In this document: one piece after another, positions 17,327-24,820 of the stretch
Numbering within the stretch: position 1 is the stretch's first letter
Layout: each line of letters begins with the position of its first letter
Source of the DNA: Hymenobacter convexus
GTDB lineage: Bacteria > Bacteroidota > Bacteroidia > Cytophagales > Hymenobacteraceae
Direction: 5' to 3'
Assembly: GCF_030580955.1 (NCBI RefSeq)
Contig: NZ_JAUQON010000008.1
Location: 1 to 64,000, forward strand
Length of the DNA: 64,000 nt
The notes under the pieces: model-generated
Database searches by the model: none
The model's input: only the letters and a program-made list of their open reading frames with translations
Told to the model about the DNA's origin: nothing
Translations under genes and position numbers: made by a program

Positions 17327-17875
17327 CTACTCCGTGGTTTTGCCGTCGAATTTGGTTTCGTGCTGCTCGGCTTCCCGCTTGGTGGCCCGCACCACGCCGT
17401 CCTGGTGCTGGGGGGCGGCGAAAATAGTGTAGAGCTTCAGGGCCCTGGTGGGGCTGGTGTTGATGACGTTGTGCACGGACCCGGCCGGTGCAATCACCGC
17501 GTCGCCGTCGCGCACCAGGTATTCGTGGCCGTCGACGACGCACTTGCCCGTGCCTTCTTCGAAGCGGAAGAACTGGTCGGCGTTGGCGTGGGTTTCGCTG
17601 CCGATTTCCTCGCCGGGCTGCAGGCTCATGAGCACCAGCTGCAGGTGCTGGCCGGTGTAGCGCACGTGGCGGAAGTCGCGGTTGGCGCGGGTGTCCTGTT
17701 CGATGTTGCTTTTGAAGCCGTGCTTGCTGGGGGGCGGGGTGCGGAGCACCGCGTTGCGGACGGGAGGAGCGGGCGGGATGCCACCGGTTTCGGCGGTTTT
17801 GTGCTGGTCGGAATCGGCGATGCACGCCGACAGAAAAGCCAGCAGCAGGGCGGGTGCGAGGGCGGAAGGTTTCAT
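17327..17875 (-). CDS. Cupin-domain lipoprotein
   Basis: A 182-residue protein with a lipobox (LLAFLSAC, Cys18) and a single cupin domain at about 55-160. The cupin metal-binding motif 1 is GEEIGSETHANADQFFRFEEGTG (only one His in the usual HxH position, THANADQ), and motif 2 is GDAVIAPAGSVHNVIN with its His. A metal-binding cupin is likely; the substrate is unknown. It is convergent with the 16907-17278 gene and lies downstream of ybbP on the same strand. Confidence 0.85.
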   Translation of the reverse strand: MKPSALAPALLLAFLSACIADSDQHKTAETGGIPPAPPVRNAVLRTPPPSKHGFKSNIEQDTRANRDFRHVRYTGQHLQLVLMSLQPGEEIGSETHANADQFFRFEEGTGKCVVDGHEYLVRDGDAVIAPAGSVHNVINTSPTRALKLYTIFAAPQHQDGVVRATKREAEQHETKFDGKTTE

Positions 17876-17994
17876 GGGGCCAGGCAATTGAGGGATGAAG
17901 TTTTCTCAATATGCGTTTTGCCCGATGCTATGGGTATGCGCGGGCTCAGAAAAGCACCTGATTTTGCTCAGGCAGCGGGGCCGGAGCCGATGGG

Positions 17995-20553
17995 TCAGCC
18001 CTCCGCCCGCAGCACCTCCAGCGGCGAGCGGCGCAGCACGTCGCGGCTGTTGAACAGCCCGATGCCCGCCGTGAGCACCGTCACCAGCCCCGCCAGCCCC
18101 AGCAGCGGCAGCACCGCCGGCCCGAAGCTGGCCTCGAACACCCACACGGCCAGTGCCCAGGCCGCCAGCACCGCCAGCCCGATGCCGGCCAGCGCCGCCA
18201 GCAGCCCCAGCAGCCCATATTCTACCAGCGTGATGCGCAGAATCTGGGCCCGGCTGGCGCCCAGCGTGCGCAGCAGCACGCTTTCGCGCACGCGCTGGTA
18301 GCGGCTGATGACCACCGAGCTGCTGAGCACCAGCAAGCCGGTGAGGATGCTGAAACCCGCCATGAAACGAATCACGAAGGAGATTTTGTCGATGATGTCG
18401 TTCAAGGTGGTCAGAATCAGGCCCAGGTCGATGGCCGACACGTTGGGAAATTGCTGCACCAGTTGCTGCTGCACCGTGGCCAGCGCGGCGTTGTTGGGCG
18501 TGTGCGTGAGCACCACCTGAAACTGCGGCGCGCCCTCCAGCACCCCGGCCGGGAAGATGACCAAGAAGCTGGGCTGCACCCGGCTGCGGTCAATCTCGCG
18601 CGTGCCGCCGATGATGGTGCGCTGCGGCAGGCCCTGCACGTTGAAATCGAGCGTATCGCCGAGGTGAAGCTTGGCGCGTTCCAAATAGCCGCTCTCCACG
18701 GAGATGCGCGGGATTTTGTCGGGGCCGATGACGGGCGCGGTGCCGGCCACGAGCTTTTCGGAGGAGTTCAGCGAGTCGCGGTACGTCACGCGGTACTCGC
18801 GGGTGAGGGCCCAGGCGGGGATGCCGCGGGCGGTGTCCTTTTTGATGACGGACACGGAGGTGCCGTTGATGGCCGTCAGGCGCATCGTCACGATGGGCAC
18901 GCGCTGGAGCACGGGCAGCTGCTGGGCCGTGAGCAGGGCCTCCACGCCGGCGCGCTGCTCGGGCTGAATGTCGAACAGCACGAGGTTGGCGGCCGATTTC
19001 TGCTCCGCAATCTGCACCCGGCCCAGCAGCATGGCCTGAGTGAGAAAGAGTGTGGCCAGCAGAAACGTGCCCAACCCGATGGACGTGACCAGCGTCAGCG
19101 TCTGGTTCTGGGGGCGGTACAGATTGGCCAGGCCCTGCCGCCACACGTAGCCCCAGCCGGCGGGGAAAAAGCGCCGCACGGCCCCCATCAGCAACCGGCC
19201 CAGCCCGGCCAGCGCCCCGAAGGCCGCCAGCAGCCCCGCCCCGAAGCCCAGCGTGAGCTTCCAGTCGCGCGTCTGGCCATAGGCGAAGGCGAGGATGAAT
19301 AAGCCAATCACGCCCAGCACCACGCCCCGCACCGGGTCGGGCCCGGCCGTATCGTCTTCAAACGCCGTGCGCAGCACCCGCAGCGGCGACACCCGCCGGA
19401 TGCTCAGCAGCGGCAGCAGCGCAAACAGCACCGCCATCAGCAGCCCCGTGAGCAGCCCCGTGCCGATGGCGCCCCACGAGACGCTCACCGTGATATCAAC
19501 GGGCAGAAAGTCGCCCAGCACGCGCGGCAGCAGCGTTTGCACGGCCGCCCCCAGGGCCGCGCCCAGCACCGCGCCGATGAAGCCGAGGCCGGCTGTTTGA
19601 ATCAAATAAATCAGTAAGGCTTGCCGGCCGCTGGCGCCCAGGCAGCGCAACACGGCCACGGCGGCCAGCTTTTCGCGCACGTAGAGGTTCACGGCGCTGG
19701 CCACGCCCACGCAGCCCAGCAGCAGCGCCACGAAGGCCACCAGGCCGAGGTAACGGGTGAGGTCGGCGAAGGCGCGGCCGGTGCTGCGCTGGCGCTCGGC
19801 CACGGTGTCGGTATCAATGTCGGCCGCATCCAGCCGGGCCTGCAGGGTTTTGACGGTGGCCGCCACGTCGGCGCCCGGCGCAAATTGGTAGCTGCGGGTG
19901 TAGCGCACGCGGCTGCCGCGCTGCACCAGCCCGGTGGCCGTCACTTCTTTCAAAGGCAAAAACACCGTAGGCGCCACCGCCGAGGTAATGCCCGACTGCC
20001 CCGGCGTCTTCAGCACCCGCCCGATGATGGGCAACACCACGTTGCCCACTTGCACCGAATCCCCGATTTTGGCCCCGAACTGCGTCAGCAGCACATCATC
20101 AACCAGCGCGCCAGGGGCGGCCGTGGTATCAGCGAAACGGGCAGCAGCGCTCTTGGGCTCCGTCTCCCAGGCACCATAGAAAAAGCCGCCGTCGCGGGCC
20201 CGCACCTGGGCCAGCCGGGTACCGCGGCCCGGCCGGAACTGCACCAGCGAGGCAAACGACACTTCCTGCGTGCGGGCCGTGCCGAGGTTTTTCAGCGCCG
20301 GTTCCAGCTTGGCATCGAAGGGCTGATTGGCGCTCAGCACGAGGTCGGCCCCGAGCAACTCCCGCGCCTGCGCATTGATACTGCGGGCCAGGTTGTCGCC
20401 GAAGGAATTGATGCCCACCAGCGCCGCAATGCCCAACACGATGCTGGCCATGAAGAGCAGCAGCCGTGCCCGGCTGCGGCGGCTGTCGCGCCACGCCATG
20501 CGGAACAGCCAGGAGGTAGAGGTGCGGGAGGCGGGCAGGGGAGGAGTCGTCAC
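17995..20553 (-). CDS. ybbP: YbbP-like large ABC transporter permease (FtsX type)
   Basis: An 852-residue integral membrane protein of the FtsX/MacB permease superfamily, predicted to have two sets of membrane helices separated by large periplasmic domains. Visible segments include an N-terminal TM after SWLFRMAWRDSRRSR, a middle helix pair (LVAFVALLLGCVGVASAVNLYVREKLAAVAVLRCLGAS, IYLIQTAGLGFIGAVLGAALG) and a C-terminal set (RFMAGFSILTGLLVLSSSVVISRYQRVRE). The 850-residue size fits YbbP. A GTG start at 20553 is preferred, because conserved SWLF residues precede the first ATG (20499). Its partner ATPase is nearby at 21739-22416. Confidence 0.9.
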   Translation of the reverse strand: MTTPPLPASRTSTSWLFRMAWRDSRRSRARLLLFMASIVLGIAALVGINSFGDNLARSINAQARELLGADLVLSANQPFDAKLEPALKNLGTARTQEVSFASLVQFRPGRGTRLAQVRARDGGFFYGAWETEPKSAAARFADTTAAPGALVDDVLLTQFGAKIGDSVQVGNVVLPIIGRVLKTPGQSGITSAVAPTVFLPLKEVTATGLVQRGSRVRYTRSYQFAPGADVAATVKTLQARLDAADIDTDTVAERQRSTGRAFADLTRYLGLVAFVALLLGCVGVASAVNLYVREKLAAVAVLRCLGASGRQALLIYLIQTAGLGFIGAVLGAALGAAVQTLLPRVLGDFLPVDITVSVSWGAIGTGLLTGLLMAVLFALLPLLSIRRVSPLRVLRTAFEDDTAGPDPVRGVVLGVIGLFILAFAYGQTRDWKLTLGFGAGLLAAFGALAGLGRLLMGAVRRFFPAGWGYVWRQGLANLYRPQNQTLTLVTSIGLGTFLLATLFLTQAMLLGRVQIAEQKSAANLVLFDIQPEQRAGVEALLTAQQLPVLQRVPIVTMRLTAINGTSVSVIKKDTARGIPAWALTREYRVTYRDSLNSSEKLVAGTAPVIGPDKIPRISVESGYLERAKLHLGDTLDFNVQGLPQRTIIGGTREIDRSRVQPSFLVIFPAGVLEGAPQFQVVLTHTPNNAALATVQQQLVQQFPNVSAIDLGLILTTLNDIIDKISFVIRFMAGFSILTGLLVLSSSVVISRYQRVRESVLLRTLGASRAQILRITLVEYGLLGLLAALAGIGLAVLAAWALAVWVFEASFGPAVLPLLGLAGLVTVLTAGIGLFNSRDVLRRSPLEVLRAEG

Positions 20554-20664
20554 GAAAGGAAAGGAATAGGAATACAGGTGGCTAACATGAACCAAGACGG
20601 AAAAGAAGCCGGCACATTTTAAGCGGCTTAGCAGCATCTTGCGCCTACTACCTCGTCGCTCATC

Positions 20665-21699
20665 ATGCCCCGCAACCAGTACTTACGCCAAATGACTACA
20701 CAAGTGAGCCGCTCCGTGGGTAAATCAGGCAACGGTGACTGGCGGCGACGGTATTGGCTGAGAATGATTTTGGGGGTTAGTTGGCTGATGCTAAATGCCT
20801 GCAAAACCGCTATGCCAGCCGCACCAGAAGCCAGTGCGGAACAGACGTTGCCCACGACTGCACATCTGGTGGAGCGCACTTTAACGGTCCACGGCAGGGT
20901 CTGCCATCCCGGCGATTCAACTCGTGGGTTTCCGGGCCTCGATGTCGTTTTCAGAAGCCTAAGTTCTGATTCCGTTCTGGAAAGCCGAACCAGCACCACC
21001 AACGCAAAGGGCGAATACCATTTAGCCGTGACCGAAAGACCACTGTATCAGGTGGCGCTGATGATACACGGAGTCACCCTTGAGCTGCTGGAAGTGTCGC
21101 TTCGCCACGCAGGTATTGACTCGCTTGGCGTGGTGCAGAATTTCTATCTCAGCTATGATGAAGTAGAAGAGGAAGAGATGCCGATGTATCAAACTTTTTT
21201 TGCTGTAAACCAAGCCACGCTAAAACCAGCGTTTTTGCCTCGGGTAGACTACTTCATTAAGCGGTTTAAGGATGCTGATGCTGATAGTCTCGCCGTAATC
21301 GTCGAAGGCCATGCCGAGCCAGGGGAAGTCCCCAGTGGCTACCTCAACCGCGAGCAATACCTAATAGGCATTGGGTGGGAGCGAGCCAGAGCAACCTGCG
21401 CCTATCTGGAAAAAAATGGAATTCCCGGCAACAAGCTATTTATGGTGAGCTACGGCGCGCAGCGGCCGGCGGCATACAATCACTCCCCTGAAGAGCGACA
21501 ACTGAACCGGCGGGTCGAATTGAAATTTTCGTGGCTGAACGATATTTATAAATACCGGAATGGTCGTTTCGCTAAGTCATTTGGCGGCCGGGTTTCTCCC
21601 TATCTAAAATCAACTTCACCAGGTAAAAAAACTGATGGCAGCAAGCCGACTCCGACGTTTCGACAGCCAAATCTGAAAAGAGGGCATACTAAACAATAA
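20665..21699 (+). CDS. OmpA-family lipoprotein with carboxypeptidase-regulatory-like domain
   Basis: A 344-residue protein. An N-terminal basic stretch and hydrophobic segment end WLMLNAC (Cys46 lipobox). Residues about 70-150 resemble a transthyretin-like CarboxypepD_reg module (VHGRVCHPG..., TNAKGEYHLAV). The C-terminal third (about 180-290) is an OmpA peptidoglycan-binding domain: VIVEGHAEPG, WERARATCAYLEKNGI, YGAQRPAAYNHSPEERQLNRRVEL. It probably tethers the outer membrane to the wall. The start could be ATG 20665, 20692 or 20764; the longest is given. It is slightly AT-richer than its neighbours and lies on the opposite strand, inside the ybbA-ybbP set. Confidence 0.85.
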   Translation: MPRNQYLRQMTTQVSRSVGKSGNGDWRRRYWLRMILGVSWLMLNACKTAMPAAPEASAEQTLPTTAHLVERTLTVHGRVCHPGDSTRGFPGLDVVFRSLSSDSVLESRTSTTNAKGEYHLAVTERPLYQVALMIHGVTLELLEVSLRHAGIDSLGVVQNFYLSYDEVEEEEMPMYQTFFAVNQATLKPAFLPRVDYFIKRFKDADADSLAVIVEGHAEPGEVPSGYLNREQYLIGIGWERARATCAYLEKNGIPGNKLFMVSYGAQRPAAYNHSPEERQLNRRVELKFSWLNDIYKYRNGRFAKSFGGRVSPYLKSTSPGKKTDGSKPTPTFRQPNLKRGHTKQ

Positions 21700-21738
21700 T
21701 GCAATGACTGCTGGCTTGCGGCTATTTCTTCTGCTGAT

Positions 21739-22416
21739 TTAACGCGCCAACTCCTCCACCACCTTGCCGCCGCGAAGCCGCAGCGTGCGCTGGGTTTTGG
21801 CGGCCAGTTCCAAATCGTGCGTCACGAGCACCAGCGTGGTGCCGGCTTCGCGGTTGAGGTCAAATAATAAATTCACCACCCGTTCGCTGGTATCGGGGTC
21901 AAGGTTGCCGGTGGGCTCGTCGGCGAAGAGCACGGCGGGGCGGTTGGCGAAGGCGCGGGCCAGGCTCACGCGTTGCTGCTCGCCGCCCGAAAGCTGGGCC
22001 GGGTAGTGGCCGGCGCGGGCGGCCAAGCCCACGCGGTCGAGCAGGTCGAGGGCCGTTTTGGTGGCGCCGCGCTGGCCGCGCAGCTCCAGCGGCACCAGCA
22101 CGTTTTCGAGGGCCGTGAGGGTAGGCAGCAATTGGAAATTCTGGAAGATGAAGCCGACGTGCTCGTTGCGCACGGCGGCGCGCTGGTCTTCGCTCAGGTC
22201 ATCGAGCTGAATGCCGTTGACCCACACGCTGCCCGAGGTGGCGCGGTCGAGGCCGGCGCAGAGGCCCAGCAGCGTGGTTTTGCCCGAGCCCGAGGGCCCG
22301 ACGATGGCGAAGGTGTCGCCGGCCTGCAGGTCGAAGCTGACGGCGTGGAGCACCGTGAGCGGCTGGCTGGCGCTGGGGTAGGTTTTAGTGAGATTATCGA
22401 CGCGGAGAATGGACAT
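21739..22416 (-). CDS. ybbA: ABC transporter ATP-binding protein, YbbA-like
   Basis: A 225-residue single ABC domain with Walker A GPSGSGKTT, signature LSGGEQQRVSLARA, Walker B VLFADEPTGNLD and the switch His (LVTHD). This is the LolD/FtsE/YbbA-type ATPase that pairs with FtsX-like permeases. By context it belongs to the YbbP permease at 17995-20553. The ATG giving MSILRVDNL is preferred to the 57-base longer frame. Confidence 0.93.
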   Translation of the reverse strand: MSILRVDNLTKTYPSASQPLTVLHAVSFDLQAGDTFAIVGPSGSGKTTLLGLCAGLDRATSGSVWVNGIQLDDLSEDQRAAVRNEHVGFIFQNFQLLPTLTALENVLVPLELRGQRGATKTALDLLDRVGLAARAGHYPAQLSGGEQQRVSLARAFANRPAVLFADEPTGNLDPDTSERVVNLLFDLNREAGTTLVLVTHDLELAAKTQRTLRLRGGKVVEELAR

Positions 22417-22468
22417 TTCGTTGGGGTAGTAGGGGAAAGGGGGGAGGTGGGTAGAAGGTGAAAAGGCT

Positions 22469-22568
22469 GTCATCCTGAGCGCAGCCGAAGCATCTCTATC
22501 GCGGGAGTAATCAAAACAAAATGTTTGCGTTGCGCAGTAGAGATGCTTCGGCTGCGCTCAGCCTGACG
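22469..22568. repeat. Intergenic palindrome, family A copy 4
   Basis: Arms GTCATCCTGAGCGCAGCCGA... CTCTA and TAGAGATGC... GCGCTCAGCCTGACG, with a loop of AAAACAAAATG type. The end uses the CATCCTGAG variant. It lies between the divergent ybbA and tesA genes, so it sits in their shared upstream region. Confidence 0.9.
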
Positions 22569-22699
22569 TGCCTTCGATGGGTGCTTTCCAAATACCAAGC
22601 CCGCACCGCACAACCGCGCCACCACTCGTTCGTTACCCAAGACGTTGAAACCTGTTGGATGTTTTCCCGCTTTAAGGTTTCATGCTCCAACTGCCGCTT

Positions 22700-23398
22700 A
22701 TGAAATTCCTGAACCTGTCCTTTGCCACCCTGTTCGGCCTCGCCCTGGCCGCCTGCAATTCCAACTCCACCCCTGAAACCGCCCAGGCGCCGGCCGCCGC
22801 TACTACCACCGCCGCCACGAGTACACCGCCCGGCACGGCCACGGGCAAAAAGCGCCTGCTGTTCTTCGGCAACAGCCTCACGGCCGGCTACGGTGTGGAG
22901 CCCGAACAAGCCTTTGCCGGCCTCATCGGCCAGAAAATCGATTCCCTCAAGCTGCCTTACGTAGTCATAAACGCCGGCCTGAGCGGCGAAACCACCGCCG
23001 GCGGCCGCAGCCGCGTGGGCTGGATTCTCAAGCAGCCGGTCGATGTATTCGTGCTGGAGCTGGGCGGCAACGACGGCCTCCGCGGCCTGCCCCTCTCGGC
23101 CACCCGCGAAAACCTCCAGGGCATCATCGATACGGTGCGCCGCCGCAGCCCCGGCGCCCAAATCGTGCTGGCCGGCATGCAGATTCCACCCAACCTGGGC
23201 CAAGCCTACGCCAACGACTTCAAAGCCATCTACCAGGACATTGCCACCCGAAACAAGCTGGTCCTCATTCCCTTTCTGCTCGAAGGCGTGGGCGGCGACC
23301 GGACGCTGAACCAAGCCGATGGCATTCATCCTACGCCCGCCGGGCACCGCATTGTGGCCCGCACGGTGTGGGCGGTGCTGCGGCCGTTGCTGAAGTAG
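22700..23398 (+). CDS. tesA: TesA-like SGNH esterase/lysophospholipase lipoprotein
   Basis: A 232-residue SGNH/GDSL hydrolase. The N terminus is a lipobox signal peptide (GLALAAC, Cys19), followed by a Pro/Ala/Thr linker of about 30 residues. Catalytic blocks: FFGNSLTAGYG (block I, Ser nucleophile), AGLSGET (block II Gly), ELGGNDGLRG (block III Asn), and QADGIHPTPAGH (block V Asp and His). It is anchored in the envelope, and likely hydrolyses acyl esters or lysophospholipids. It pairs with ybbA and ybbP as in the classic tesA-ybbA-ybbP neighbourhood. The ATG at 22700 gives the cleaner signal peptide than that at 22682. Its TAG stop lies inside a family B palindrome. Confidence 0.94.
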   Translation: MKFLNLSFATLFGLALAACNSNSTPETAQAPAAATTTAATSTPPGTATGKKRLLFFGNSLTAGYGVEPEQAFAGLIGQKIDSLKLPYVVINAGLSGETTAGGRSRVGWILKQPVDVFVLELGGNDGLRGLPLSATRENLQGIIDTVRRRSPGAQIVLAGMQIPPNLGQAYANDFKAIYQDIATRNKLVLIPFLLEGVGGDRTLNQADGIHPTPAGHRIVARTVWAVLRPLLK

Positions 23399-23481
23399 CG
23401 CAGACTTTGTAGTCCGCGTTTCAGTGTATTTAAAGTCGCCCGGATTTTCGCCGGGGACGCGGACTACAAAGTCCGCGCTAC
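23395..23481. repeat. Intergenic palindrome, family B copy 1
   Basis: Arms start GTAGCGCAGACTTTGTAGTCCGCG and end with the complement CGGACTACAAAGTCCGCGCTAC. The tesA stop codon TAG (23396-23398) is part of the left arm. It separates tesA from the short convergent gene. Confidence 0.92.
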
Positions 23482-23708
23482 TATATCACCCGCAGGCCGT
23501 CGGTGTTCACCTCGTCGCGCAGCAGCTCCAGGTTGCGGTAGGCGAGGGGGCGGCCGGCGTCGGTGCTGAGGTTGGGGAGGGGCGCGCGGGCGGCGTCGAG
23601 GGTGAGCTGGGTCAGCTTATGCGTGCCGAGGTAAATGGCCACGGGACGTCCCTGGCGGGCGTCGTGGGCCGCCAAAGCGTGGTCGATTTCGGCTAATATC
23701 GTGCTCAT
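23481..23708 (-). CDS. Small protein of unknown function
   Basis: A 75-residue cytoplasmic-type protein (MSTILAEIDHALAAHDARQ... LRDEVNTDGLRVI) with no signal peptide or known motif. The codon usage is in line with GC-rich neighbours. Its stop abuts the family B palindrome. The end NTDGLRV is reminiscent of short conserved proteins, but no family is claimed. Confidence 0.55.
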   Translation of the reverse strand: MSTILAEIDHALAAHDARQGRPVAIYLGTHKLTQLTLDAARAPLPNLSTDAGRPLAYRNLELLRDEVNTDGLRVI

Positions 23709-23817
23709 GAGCTAAAAGTGAGCTAAAAACGGGGCGGAAATATAACGAGGTTTTTCAACATCGAAAAATAGGCCGCCAACATCTGCCGCGCCCGTGCCCC
23801 GGCCCGGCGGCCGCGCC

Positions 23818-23825
23818 TACCTTTG
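23818..23825 (+). promoter_or_regulatory. -7 box just upstream of murI
   Basis: TACCTTTG ends 4 bases before the murI ATG at 23830, compatible with a leaderless transcript. No clear -33 box was found. Confidence 0.45.
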
Positions 23826-23829
23826 CCCC

Positions 23830-24681
23830 ATGACAACTGCTGTACCTGCTGCGCCTGCCGCCGCGGCGGCCCTGGCGGCCCGGCCCATTGGCATGTTCGA
23901 CTCCGGCATCGGCGGCCTCACGGTAGCGCGGGCGGTGGCCCGGCGCCTGCCCCACGAACGCATCGTGTACTTCGGCGACACCGCCCACCTGCCCTACGGC
24001 GACAAAAGCGCCGCTGCTATCCAGGCTTATTCCGTCAAAATCTGCGACCTGCTGCTGCGCCAGCATTGTAAGCTAATTGTCATCGCCTGCAACTCGGCTT
24101 CGGCCGCGGCTTATGAGCTGGTGCGTGAGTACGTGGGCAGCAAAGCCCGGGTGCTGAGCGTAATAGACCCCATTGTGGCGCACCTGGGCCGGGCCTATGC
24201 CGGCCGCCGCGTGGGCCTCATCGGCACGAAGCAGACGGTAAATTCCAACGTGTACAAGAAGAAAGTCGACGACCTCGACGCGGGCGTCGACCTGCAGTCG
24301 CTGGCCACCCCGCTGCTGGTGCCCATGATTGAGGAAGGCTTTTTCCGAAATGCCATTTCCGACGACATCATCGGCACCTACCTCGGCAACGCCGCCCTGG
24401 CCGACATCGACGCGCTGGTGCTGGCCTGCACGCACTACCCGCTCATCAAGGAGCAGATTGCGCGCTACTACGCCGGCCGCGTGGATGTGCTGGACGCTTC
24501 CGACGTGGTGGCCGCCGAGGCCGAGGCCTACCTGGCCGCGCACGGGCTGCTGGCGCCGGCTGCGGCCACGCCACCGGCCCACCACTTCTACGTATCCGAT
24601 TTCACCCGCTCGTTTGAGGAAAGCACGCGCATTTTCTTCGAGCAGGAAGTGCATCTGGAACACTACCCGCTGTGGGAGTAA
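23830..24681 (+). CDS. murI: Glutamate racemase
   Basis: A 283-residue cytoplasmic racemase making D-glutamate for peptidoglycan. The catalytic residues are present: FDSGIGGL (Asp24), ACNSASA (Cys87) and ACTHYPL (Cys200). Two Asp/Glu racemase domains are visible. The ATG after TACCTTTG is preferred to the upstream frame start at 23794. An Ala-rich N-terminal extension of about 18 residues precedes the family start RPIGMFDSG. Confidence 0.97.
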   Translation: MTTAVPAAPAAAAALAARPIGMFDSGIGGLTVARAVARRLPHERIVYFGDTAHLPYGDKSAAAIQAYSVKICDLLLRQHCKLIVIACNSASAAAYELVREYVGSKARVLSVIDPIVAHLGRAYAGRRVGLIGTKQTVNSNVYKKKVDDLDAGVDLQSLATPLLVPMIEEGFFRNAISDDIIGTYLGNAALADIDALVLACTHYPLIKEQIARYYAGRVDVLDASDVVAAEAEAYLAAHGLLAPAAATPPAHHFYVSDFTRSFEESTRIFFEQEVHLEHYPLWE

Positions 24682-24725
24682 ACGCGGGCAACCAATTGGG
24701 CTGGTGCAGGGTCATCATTCCGTAA

Positions 24726-24755
24726 CTTTCCGGCACCTGCCGTCGCCTATCTTTG
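24726..24755 (+). promoter_or_regulatory. Candidate Bacteroidota promoter for the IPT/TIG protein
   Basis: A -33-like TTTC at 24726 and TATCTTTG at 24748-24755 (matches TAnnTTTG) have 18 bases between. The ATG of the next gene is at 24821, giving a leader of about 60 bases. Confidence 0.45.
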
Positions 24756-24820
24756 CGGCACACCGCTTTTCATCACTTCTTCATTTTTCATATTACCGTT
24801 CACTTTTACTCCTTCTTTGT

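Noticed and set aside
24329..24820. Upstream extension of the IPT/TIG frame
   Set aside because: Overlaps murI, which has its catalytic residues, and removes the clear signal peptide at 24821.
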